This document shows positions 23,601 to 35,600 of a stretch of DNA of 64,000 nucleotides, piece after piece (positions within the stretch are counted from its first letter, which is position 1; the number at the start of each line of letters is the position of its first letter). This stretch comes from Cryptomeria japonica. Lineage: Eukaryota > Streptophyta > Pinopsida > Cupressales > Cupressaceae. Location: assembly GCF_030272615.1 (NCBI RefSeq), contig NC_081409.1:474854573-474918572 (forward strand), written 5' to 3'. The notes under the pieces are model-generated. The model worked only from the letters and a program-made list of their open reading frames with translations, made no database searches and had not been told where the DNA came from. A program made the position numbers and the translations under genes.

Positions 23601-26600
23601 CTATTTGATAAGATCAATTTTGGTGCCAATTTTTTGTAGCTTTAGGTTGGCGGAGTGGACAACATCAGGTGTCCAAAAGAAACAATTTAAAAACTCACTT
23701 TAATTTAAAATAACTTCTTTTTGCTCCAAAAACACTTGTTTATGAAATAAAAAATGTATTTGATGTGCAAGGTCCCGTTATTAAGCATCCAACTGTTGAA
23801 ACTTTTAATTCCCTTTCCAACGAGCTATACACTAGGCTGTTTTTAAAATTTAAGCAGCCTTAGTGAAATAATAAAATTCTAGCTCAATAATCCACCTAAA
23901 TTGTGGAAAATTGTGAAATGCATCGAAATCGAAATCTGACTATACAAGAATGGTACTAATGATGAATAATGAAAATCAGAGTTAATCGGATGATTTGACT
24001 TTTTATAAATAGACAGTCTCTCCAAGAATCTTGGAGAAGACACTAGAAGCTGAAATTCACTTCAAAAAGTGTCATAGATGTCCTCAAAATCAACTGGGCT
24101 CCCAGCCAATAACAAACATCCCCTCCAACAAGGCTGGTGCACATCGAGAAAGCTAGAGCTAACTACAATGTTGTTATGACCATAAACGGGGACATTACAA
24201 TATTCCATGCCTATTTTGAGTTGTTTAGACTAATTTATGTTATTGCAATGGTTTGATTTTGTAATCAAAATATTATATCAGACTTGTTCCAACAGTATAT
24301 CAATCATTTATGCTCTTTTGTAATGTCCCCTTCTCCGCAGTGATTAGTTCAGTTGGCCGTTAGCTTATTTCGGAGGCCCGTAGGCTAGTCGGGAGCAAAA
24401 ATTAAGGTTTCCTATTTTCTAGGAGGATTCTTTGGTGTTTTCGGGGGGTGTATGTGGGAGTTTGACAGTTTGGATTCTGGATTCCTTCTGGGTTTTCAGA
24501 GAGCTTTAGGATGGTTCAACATGCAACTGAATCTGAGGACTTTTCCAGATGTACTTTTTATAGTAAGTTGCGATGGCTTCTCAAAATGTGGTTAAAATAC
24601 ATTTGGACACACTTACTATTTTTAGCAGTATGCTATTTTTAGTAAGTGCTTTTTTTAATGAGGGCGAGGACACTTTATTTTTTGGGTTTTTTGAGAGCTT
24701 CGCAACAGTGTGACATGTATCTCCATCTGTTCACTTTTGGCAGACTTACAATTTTTAGTAAGTGACAATTGTTTCTCGGTTTGTGCCCTAATGGAGTTTG
24801 GAGACACTATTTTAGGGTTTCAGATTGAGCCAGTGCAACATAGGCTATTTTTAGCTGTCTAGCTTGACATCGTGATCCAGTGATTGAGTGCTATTTTTGG
24901 CAGGGTTTCTGCAGCTCAATGCAGTGGCTATATCCGACAAGGCAGTTCTTTCAGTTTGATCTCCCATACTCTTGGAGCTTATTTTGGCAAGTTCAATATT
25001 TGATGGAAAATGATGTTTTAAGTTGAATTATAACTTAAGGCAAAAATGGACGATTTATTAAAGGGATTGCTTAAGTTATATTAAAAAGTCATTTTCTCAA
25101 TTATAGTGGGCGAATTCATGGTTGAGCAAAAATGTTTTATAAGTGAATTATTAATAAGGCAAGTTGGACGCCTTAGAAAGAAATATGTTAATTTTATGAA
25201 ATAGTTCACTTATTTACTTTGGACGCCATAATGCACTTTATTGATATTTTTTATGAAGTATATTTACTTCCTTGTGATGGATGATTTTGGGGAAAAAAGA
25301 AATGAAATGCAAATTACAAATTTGAGAGAATTGAATGTGCATTTGGATTTGGCATCCATTTGGGAGTGAATTTGAATTTGAATTTGGAGCTTCAAAAGCT
25401 ATAAATAAGAGTGTTGGGCTCTTGTTTTGGTTATCCAATCTTGTTATGATAACAAAGTATTGTCAGAATGCCGTTAGACTCTTACTTCGAGGGACGCATA
25501 CCTTCTAGTGCCTCAGTTTCGTGCTTGAAAGATAGCGCCTAGCTGAATGTATGACTGTTTCTCATCTAGAGGAGCAGATTGGGCTCAACGTTGGTGAAGA
25601 TCTGTGTGGTTTTAGAGTGTTCTTGTTGCTGGTCACAGAGTGTGCTAAAGTAGATTATTGGTCGCAAGTCTCAGCCTGTCATTCTCCTCGTTTTGGGCGA
25701 TTCATTTTGTGAGTTTGTAGAGTCTAAAATGGTGCTTTGGATTTTATTTTTTGCAAAATCGTACCCTAGGTGGCCGTACCATGTGGCTGAGTGCTTTGGG
25801 ATGCCTGCATAAATTATCGGGGTCACTTTGCCATGTTCTGTTGTCCTAGGATTGATCGCCTACCTCCTAGTGATCTTATCCTTTCAGTTTCATGTCATTT
25901 GGTTAAGAATTGAGTGAGTTGTGAGTGTTTTAGTGGGATTTGGTGTTGCTGGTCTGTGTGTTTTCAGCGTGCTGGGAGTATATCAGATTTAGAGATTTCT
26001 AATTTTGGAGTGTCTTTCTTGTGTGGAGTTGGTTTTAGAGTGTGTGTGTTCTTTGGAGTAGAGAGGAAGATCTTGGTAATTGTTTGCAGCTGTTGGTTCT
26101 TCATTCTTATCTTCTATGATTCATATTGTAATGCTGGTAGTAGTACTAACAACAGTTTCTATTGTTCTTTCTTGCCCCATTGCATAAGTGGAAGAGGTTG
26201 GCCTTGTCGCTTATCTTTGGAATAGTGATTTGCCTTAAATTGTAATCCATATTGTGCATTGTAAAGCTGGTTAGTAGTACTAACAGCTATCTAATTGGAT
26301 TATTGCTCTTAGTCCCACTGCATAAGTGGACGAGGCTGGCTTTGCCGCCTATTTTGAATATTGTAATACTATCCACCCGCTGCATAAGCGGTAGAGTTGA
26401 TTGCAATTTCATTTCTAGTCCTCCTGTTGGATAAGTGGTTGAGTGATTGCTTCTTCAATTTCTTGGCTTGTCCTTGGCTGGTTTACCGCCAAGTGTTCTT
26501 TTAGTATTCTCATTATCTCGCTGAAAAGTGGAAGGGGTTGGCTTGCCGCCCAAGTATTGTAATCAATATCAGTTTCTTGCATTTAACTATCCCCTCAACA

Positions 26601-29600
26601 ATGTATGCTCTCACTCTCCCAGATTGGGCTCTCGGTGATCAAAAGGTGGAAAGGGTTACTTTTAGTAGTATTGGGATTTCATTTTCTAACCCTAACGGGT
26701 GTTTGTGTTGATTGTGATTTGGAAAAATCAAAAAGAACTGTTGGGGATATTACAACTCCCAACCAATAACAAACATCCCCTCCAACAAGGTTGGTGCACA
26801 TCGAGAAAGCTAGAGCTAACTACAATGCTATTATGACCCTAAATGGGGACATTACAATATTCCATGCCTATTGAGTTGTTTAGACTAATTTATGTTATTG
26901 CAAAGGTTTGATTTTGTAATCAAAATATTATATCAGACTTGTTCCAGCAGTATATCAATCATTTAATGTCTTTTGTAGTGCATCCATGCTTGTCTTTGTC
27001 ATGCCCCGTCCTCGATCATCACATTTTTTTCCTCATCAAGGAATATAGCCTAAATATAGCAATTAAAATATTGTTAATTGTTTATTTATTAATATTTAAT
27101 TTGAATATTCATTAAGTGCAAATGAAATAAATGTAGCAATTACTATTTTTTTGTATTAAGTATCATAGAATCACAAAGCTCATTTTTGCTCATTCGAGCA
27201 TCCACGTTACAAACTTATTACAAATACTAGCTCCTTTCGAGCAAACTTATTACAAATACTAGCTCCTTCCGAGCACCAAACTAGAAACAACAATTGGAAG
27301 ACCAAGGGTCACAACTTAGAAATCCACTTTAAACAACAATGGAAGACCAAGAGTCACAACTTAGAATTCTACACAAAGGTGTCCCTCATGGGAGTTGAAC
27401 ATGGGTCTCCACATTCAGAACTCAATGCTTTAACCAACTAAGCTCAACCCCTTGGACTCAATTACTATTAGTTAATTAATATTTATTATTATTAATGAAT
27501 GTTTGTTTGATATTATTATTAATTAATTAATATTTATTAAATGATGATATTCATGGAATGTTTTGATGAAATAAATTAATAATATGAAAAATACCATGAG
27601 TCTCTAATCTCCTAAGGGTCCCATGTAAATTCCTTGAAAGGTCAGCCCCCTTTGAATTGTGGTGACTTTTGTAAGGAAGACAAAGGCATTAATTACTTAC
27701 GATTCTCAGAAAAATATTTATCTAGCAAAGGGATAAGAAAAGGAGTATTAGAAATTATTACAAAGATCAAGGGAGAAGGGAAGCGGTCAGTTGGAAGAGT
27801 CACCTCACTTGGAAGGGAGGTGATCATGGCCAAGAGATATGTCCCTCCATCCCTCTTAAGAAATATATAAGGCAGATTCTTCATTGGAGAGGGCATGGAA
27901 AAATAGGAATTTGGATATATACATAAACTGCAACAAACAAAACAGAAGCTATTAGAATTAACAAAATAACTACTAGGGGTTGCTTAGTGAAAAGGAACGG
28001 GACAGAAAGAAAGCAGGATAAAGGGAGAGAGAATAAAAAGAAGAGGGCAGGGTGCTGTCAAATATTAGCAGGCATTCAGCTTACACATTGAAGGTATCTC
28101 TCTGTAATTAATCAACCAACTGAAAAGCCACAGGCATGAAAGTAGTAAATATCTAAATCAAGGCTACAATAATATTAATAGAGTCTGATCATAATTCTGT
28201 TAATATTCTGAAAGTAATAAACATCTAAATCAAGGCTATAATAATATGAATAGAGTCTGATCATAATTCTCTTTATATTCTTAAAGTACTCAATGTCTAG
28301 CCATAATCTACTAATATAATAGTTGTAAAGTAATAAGTCTCTGTATTATCAATATCATATTAATGGAATGAATAGAATCTTAGTACCATTATTGATCACA
28401 ACATTTATGATAATGTTAATTCTTAGTTGTCATAACCATCTTTAATATATTTTAGATGGAAGTAAATGTTGAACCCCATCATGAATGGAAGAGGGGGAGA
28501 GGTAGGTAAGAGGGTATAAGGTTGCCATCTAAGTAGTACACCTTGTGTGGAAGTTCTGCCACCAAGGGCAAGAGAGTGAAAGTTCTGCTCTTGGGCTTAG
28601 ATTGGACAAGCCGAGACCCCACTATGTTCTGTATACCATAAGAAATGTTAAATAAGAGAGGTAGGTAAGAGGGTATAAAGTTGCCATCTTAGTACACCTT
28701 GTGTGGATGCCAAAGTTCTGCCACCAAGGCCAAGAGGGTCAAAGTCCTGCTCTTGGGCTTAGATTGGACAAGCTGAGAACCCCACTAAATTCTCCATACC
28801 ATAAGACATGTTAAATAAGAGAGGTAGTTAAAGAGGGTATACGGTTGCCATCTAAGTAGTAGACCTTTTGTGGATTCCAAAGTTTTGCCACCAAGGCCAA
28901 GAGGGTCAAAGTCCCACTCTTGGGCTTAGATTGGATGAACTGAGGACCCCACTACGGTCTCTATTGCATTTCAACCATGACGAGCTATTAACTATAAGAG
29001 ATGAGGCATGGATAGGGAAACAAGACAAGTACCCACTAAGTAGTATACCTTGGGTGGATGTCAAAAACCTGCCACAGGGGCCAAGAGGGCCAAAGTTTTG
29101 CTCTTGGGCTTAGTATGGGTTGGCTTGGTCAAACCTATCCTATCCCTATCTCTATGCTCAAAATATGTTTACTAGTAATAGTATTATAGGAGATATATTC
29201 ATATACTTCAGTTAACTCTAACAATGTCATTAGTTTTATATGCACTTGTGTTTTCTATGCGATGGTTGCACGATTTATATTCAGGAGCATAATGAAGAAA
29301 TAAACTATTTGGTCTAATGTTCCCAACCCTAGATGTAGATCATCTTTTATTAGAAGAAATATATTATGAATTATATACATTTCAATGGCTACCTACTGTA
29401 TTACAGGATCTTAAACAGGTATGCTTCCTTGTTCGATTATTGTTTTATATGGAAATGGAAGTTTAGGACAAAAATTTAGGGTTCTACTAAATGGGGACAT
29501 TACAGTCTTGTAAACCTCGAAAGGCAGTATTGCTAGAGGTATACATTTGTATGTATATTATCTTGTAAAATTGGATGGTTTACTACCAGTTCATATGCAT

Positions 29601-32600
29601 ATTATGCTGATAGGTCTTAGTTGGTTCGCCACTAGACCCAATGTATTTCATTTGCCCATTTTGGCATTGAACAAGTTAGTGTATTCAACCATTTTGGTGT
29701 ATAAGCATAGACATTCTTCAGTGGCTTGTATTAATGCACACTATCCAGTGCAAAAGTGTTGATTGAGGTTGGTGGTATCTTCTGTGTGCTATGGTTGGCT
29801 TGCCGCCATTTCATTATGTTTGCATATGTTGTAGTTAGTAGTGTGGTTGAAACACCAGATGCTCTTAAAAACTTCCGTAGTTTGGGATTTGGGTGATCAT
29901 TACATGTGAAGGCATTGCATTTGCATTTTATATCCAAAAATTAAAAAAGAATAAGTAGAGTGGTTTGTTACATTTCAGCATTTTGACCTATGTTGCAAGC
30001 AATGAACATATCAAAATTGGCTTTGCAATTGGTAAAAACTTGGTGATATTCCAGATCATCCCAATTATCGTCAAGTCCACTTTGCAAGGTGTCATCACTA
30101 GGTTCAATAACTTTTGTGACGAAAAAGGATTCATAGTTGCTTGACAACTTTTGATAATTATAGTGATTTTGGGATTTGTGAAGGAAGAGTTCACTAAATG
30201 CTAAGCAAATTGTGCTAGGTTTTTGATGAAATGCTTAAGTTTGTCTTTTCTCTCACGTCTTGTTGTCTGTGGCAGCTTGTTTTGTTGCTTCATTTCAAGT
30301 GGTAGGGTTCAGCTACATTATACAACCAGCCCTTCCATATGCGAAGTCTTGCACCCCGTTGAAGTTAATTAGTGTTAAATGGATTGGCTTTGTTTTGTTT
30401 TTTAGCTTTTGAATATTTAACTGACATCTATTTTGAGAATCAAATTAACTACGATATATTTGTTGATTTATTGTTGGGAATGCTCTTCCTAAACTAGATC
30501 TGATGTTATTTATTCTTAGTCAATTTGATAATATTGATTGCTAGTTGGTTTAATATACTGTATTAAACTTCACATGATAATGTTCACAGCTGGGACCTTT
30601 TGAGAGGTATTCTTCATCCTGTGTTTTATGTTTTAGTGATATTTTTCCAGTCCAAATCTTAAAAAAGTAGAAAGATGAAAACAAGAGCTGAGACAGAATG
30701 ATTGCCTCTCTTTGATGCCCATTTTCTTTTAGTTTCAGTTCAATATTACTTTTGGATACTTACATTTAACTGATGCTAATTGAATATACTATTTCTAGGA
30801 TATAATTGCATATTTTGTTATCCTAATCTTCTTGTGCTGTTTGCCTCCCACAGGAAGGTGTGAAAATAGCACTATCAGATAATGATCTTCCTAGCAGCAC
30901 ACAAGGAAAGGCTAGCACAACTGTTGGGGACTGTGATGTTGCAAGTTCTTCTGACATCCTTTCTCAACTGCCTACTCCTACAACTCTTGTGGTAACCGTT
31001 TCTTGTGATGTACAGACTTAATTTGTTGATTTCTTTCACTTGTTAGATATTTCTCATGTGACTACATAAAAGCAATCTTTATGGATATTCCTCAGGATCA
31101 GTGAAATTGGCTTAAGAATGTAACTGGCAGTCTTTTTGTTCCCTCCTAGGTGTTTGAGCACATTTTACTGTGATAGAAAATAAAAATCCTTAGGATTGGA
31201 TGCCTGTTAGTAAAAAAGAAACAATGTCTCTGATATTAGTTAATTACCTGAAATTTCCAATGTCTGAAAAAAAGGTTAGAATCTTAAAATGATCAGGAAA
31301 AATTTAAATTTTCAAATTCAGTGTCTATATCATCAAATTCCAGTTTGTTGAACATAGCCACATATCAGGATGGTAGGCTGAGTGCAGATGGCTAGCGTGC
31401 TGAAAATACTTCCTAGAGTTCAGGCTTGGGAATGACATGGTGAATCTGCAGAGAGTATTCAAATACAAGAGGTCACAATTGATAACTGGGTCTAGCATTA
31501 AATTATTATTGCAAGACTTAGGTTTAATTGGGAACTACATATAACAAACTGATTACTATATGTGACTGGCACAAAACTATTTAGGACACTGATTCATAAA
31601 CTCATTGCCACAATGTTGGGTAAGTTTTAAATGTTCTAGGTGTCTATTGCACATCAGTGATGAATTGTGAATTTTGTTAGTCCACACTGCGCACAAATTT
31701 ACAAACAATATGGCTAACAAAAGTTCCCAAAAACTATTGTAATGTCCCCATTTTTACGCCATCTTGTTCTGCAAGCATTAGCCAGTTTTCAGGGTTTTCT
31801 GTAGGTTTCTTGACGCGCTTGGAGGGTTCTAGTGTTCTTGGTGAGGTCGGTTCTTAGTTTCAGTGGGTTTTGACAGATGTTGCTATTTATAGTAAGTGCT
31901 TGAATCGCACCAATGGGTTTTCCTGGGTTGTTCTCTTTGGTCCTTGGAGAACACTTCTATTTATAGTAAGTGCTTGCAAGGCACCAATCTTTTTGGGTTT
32001 TTTTTAGGTTTGTTCTTTGTGGTCTTTGGAAAGCACTACTATTTATAGTAAGTGCTTGTATGGCACCAATCTTTCTAGGTTTTTTCTGGGTTTGTTCTCT
32101 TTGGTCTTCGGAGAACACTACTATTTATAGTAAGTGGTTGCATGGCACCGATCTTTCTAGGTTTTAATAAGTTTTTTCTCTTTGGTTCTTGGAGAACATT
32201 GCTATTTATGTTATGTGCTTGTGTCAACATTAGTTGGTTCCGATATGTTCGTTTCTTTGTTTTCGGTGCGTTGGTGAGTTTCCATAAGGTGATGGAAATT
32301 ATTTTAATATTTTCACTTAACTATCTTAAAAGTGACTTTTTTAATATTTAATTTAAGTGAATTAATATTTCGAAAAGTGTGTCTCCAATTGGGACGCAAA
32401 GGCTATAAGAGACATAAGTTGTTTTTAAATGTTATATGGGGGCCTTTTTTGAGGGAATATTATATTTGAATATGACCTAATTTCTCCCTCCAAGTCTATA
32501 TATCGGCATTTGGGCTCCCGCTATCTCATTTTGCTTGTTCACACATAACAAAATGTTGTTGAAATGAACTTTTAGAGTTCTTTGGATCGTTGAGAACAAA

Positions 32601-35600
32601 AACCTTCTTCATTTAGCCTAGTTTTGGTGGTGCAAAATCCACCCTAGCTGGTTGTTGATTTTTCAGATTGAATTTTCAGAGTTTTGCTCGAGGTTTGGTG
32701 ATAAGGGTTTGATAAAAATGAAGGTATACGATGTTTTCCAAATTTGGGTATTTGCGTTTGGTGTTTATGGTCAAATTTTTGGAGTTCTGTTCAATTTTTG
32801 GGGAGTTTGGTTGAAAACCTAGGTCTGGCTGTACCATTTTCAGTTGCACGAGGATTCACATTCTTGTTCATAACTTTCGGAGTAAATTTTATTTGGATCC
32901 AGATATTGGCTTAATGTTTTTCTTGCTGCTAGGCGATGAGGTTTGGCATATCACATGAGGGTTTTGGCTTGGCATTGATTTTCTAACTTTAAATCGCCCC
33001 AAGGAGGTAGCAACCCAGCTTGTTTAGTGGCACGTGGGGTTTTGTGAGGTATCTCCTGAGTTTGAAGCTGCAAAATCATCCCTTTGGGGTGTCTAAGGGT
33101 TCCCAAAAGTTCTGGTTCAGTTCGGAGGGAAAAAGAAATGACTGGAAGCTCTCATATGAATTGCCCTTGGTGTATGGGGAAGCTGGAATTTCTGCAGCAG
33201 TGATTGCTGAAGGTATTTTAGAACTTAGGGAGGCATTAAAGTCATTTAATTCTGCTCATACAAGTCTGCAAGTGTTTGTTGTTGATATGCTGTTGGTGTA
33301 GACTCAAAACACACTCCATAGACCTTTTGTTTGGAGCATGAATTAGACCTCAGACTTCCTGTGCGTTTGCTGGTTACAAAACTCAGTCAAATCTGCATTC
33401 TTCAGGTCTGCAATATTTGTAATCAATTTACTCTTGATGTTATGCAATATGAGTTTGATGTGACAATAGATTTCTTGTTGACTCTATGCACTAGCTCTTT
33501 CACTATGTTATATGTTGAATATTTCAAATTGTCATTGCAAATGAGAACATGAATGAAATCTGAAACAGTAAATATGATCAGCAAACAGTGTATTTCCTTT
33601 CTTTATGAACTTTCAAATCAACAAACAACTCTCAATAAAAAATCAGGGGTATACATTACCACCTAAGTTACCGGGTTTGGCCATGGGAGCCTAGATGCAG
33701 GTCTGGATCCGCCCCAAGTCCGGGTCCACGTCCGGTCTGTGGTCTGGTTCGCCGCCTTGGACAAGAAATTTTTCACCCAACAAATTAGTAGATTTGCTTA
33801 ATAGTTATTAATTTGATTTGGTTAAATTATTTTAATTCATTGATTATTATAATATAATTATATATTATAATATATGTAATAATAATAGTATAATGTTGTA
33901 TAGTAATATATATATAATATTATTTTATAATATAATATAATATATTATATAATATAATAATATATGTACTATTATATAATATAATATATATGATTTTTAC
34001 GTTGTTTTTGTACTAATGAACCCAAACGAACCCAAAATCCATTTTAAAATTTTGCTGAACCGACGAACCAGTTTCACATACTCGAACTTGTGCCCGAACC
34101 CGAACTGGCAAGTTAGATTACAACCACTCACTTCTTGATCAGTTTCTATCTTGGATTTGTGTTATTTCAATTATTTTGAGAACCTCTTGAGTAATACTAT
34201 AATGTCCCCTTCTCCTTAGTTCGCAGACATTCACGAGATTGGCCTGTCATTTGACCCTCGTAGGCCAAGGAGTTTGATTAGGGGGTCGATTCGGCAGTGA
34301 TTTGTGGCTTCACATTTTGTGTCAACTTGATTCTATGGTCAAATAAGGAGATTACATGTATGATGAGACGTGTGCACTTTAATTATAATATAATATTATC
34401 TTAAAGTGCAATTAAATTAATTAATGTGTAATAAAATAATAAAGTGTAACAAAAGGATATGAGAAAAATCTTCTAGAAGGAACCAATTGATTGGAGGAGA
34501 AACGAATAAAAAGAGGAGGTTGGTTCATTGTTCATCATTGGTTGTTTGGATATCTTCTCTTGTGTAGACTTGTGGAGCCAAGGGTTTCTGCAGACTAATC
34601 ATTTGGGAACGAAAACTCCCTATGATTTGCATAACTGAGGAGGTGAAAGATCTTCGAAGGGGTTGCAATTGAGAGTGGGAGATAACGCAGTCTTCCATAT
34701 TGTGCCTAATGAGTTTTGTTGCATCTTCATGGTAGTTGGGTTCATGGTATATTCAACTTATCATAATGGATGTCCTAAATGCATCGATTTCCATTGAAGA
34801 AGGAAGGCGATTTCATTGAAGATCATTTGGAGTTGAAAATTAGGTGAAAGCTGATTAAATTGCAGATCTGAGACAAATTGGGTTTCACCCACCGAACCCA
34901 CGATTTTGTTCTTATTTCATTATTGGAGCATTACATCATATGTTGGAGGACATCGCTAGTATTGGTGATGAAGGGCAATGCTTTTAGGAGTATTTTGAAG
35001 GAGCAATAAGAAGAAATCAGTGTCAAAATAGGTCTGAAGACAATTCGTATCAGACTCCCATTTCCTACGAATGTGCTCCTAGTCTTCCATCTTGGCATCG
35101 AATCTCACCAAGGAAGATAGCGCTACACTTGAGAGGAGGCGATCATTGTAGGAGAGAAGGTAAGGACTCAGCAGCTGATAATTATTTATTCAGACCTCCA
35201 TTGTTGCAGCAGGGGCGATTCTGAGACAAATACGACTTGGCAGATTGGAGGCTTCAAAATTCATCATATTGCTTGCTTCTTGAACTATTAGGCTAAGGCG
35301 ATTTCCTTCAAGTTCTTTTGGCATCATTCTATGTACTTTTCAGATAGTTTGTAATGTTCATGGTTGTCACATGTACTTGGAATTTCTGAGTAATGAATGT
35401 CAAGAGTTTTGGTCATTAGTAAGGACATTGTAAAGTTTATTTGATCATTGTGTTTTGGAATAAAAGGAGGAATAAGGTTGCATCTTAATTGTATGTTGAT
35501 TGAAGGTTTCATGGCAATTGCTTGATGAAATGCCAGCTTGCTGTAGATATATGTTTATGTGTCTAAATGAATGCAATGACATCATGAATGTTGTCCTCAT

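Larger units (their letters stand above)
26997..29504 (+). mobile_element. family D solo LTR 2 with GTCTT target duplications
   Basis: TGTCATGCCCCGTCC at the left and GGGGACATTACA at the right, flanked by perfect GTCTT (26992-26996 and 29505-29509). 2508 bp, no coding domain, so most likely a solo LTR. A SINE (27148-27458) and a 160-bp tandem repeat (28498-29110) lie inside. Confidence 0.85.

Noticed and set aside
33020-33301. 93-codon + strand frame as a gene
   Set aside because: No family match, no upstream exon, and it sits in LTR-like DNA with similar chance frames around it.
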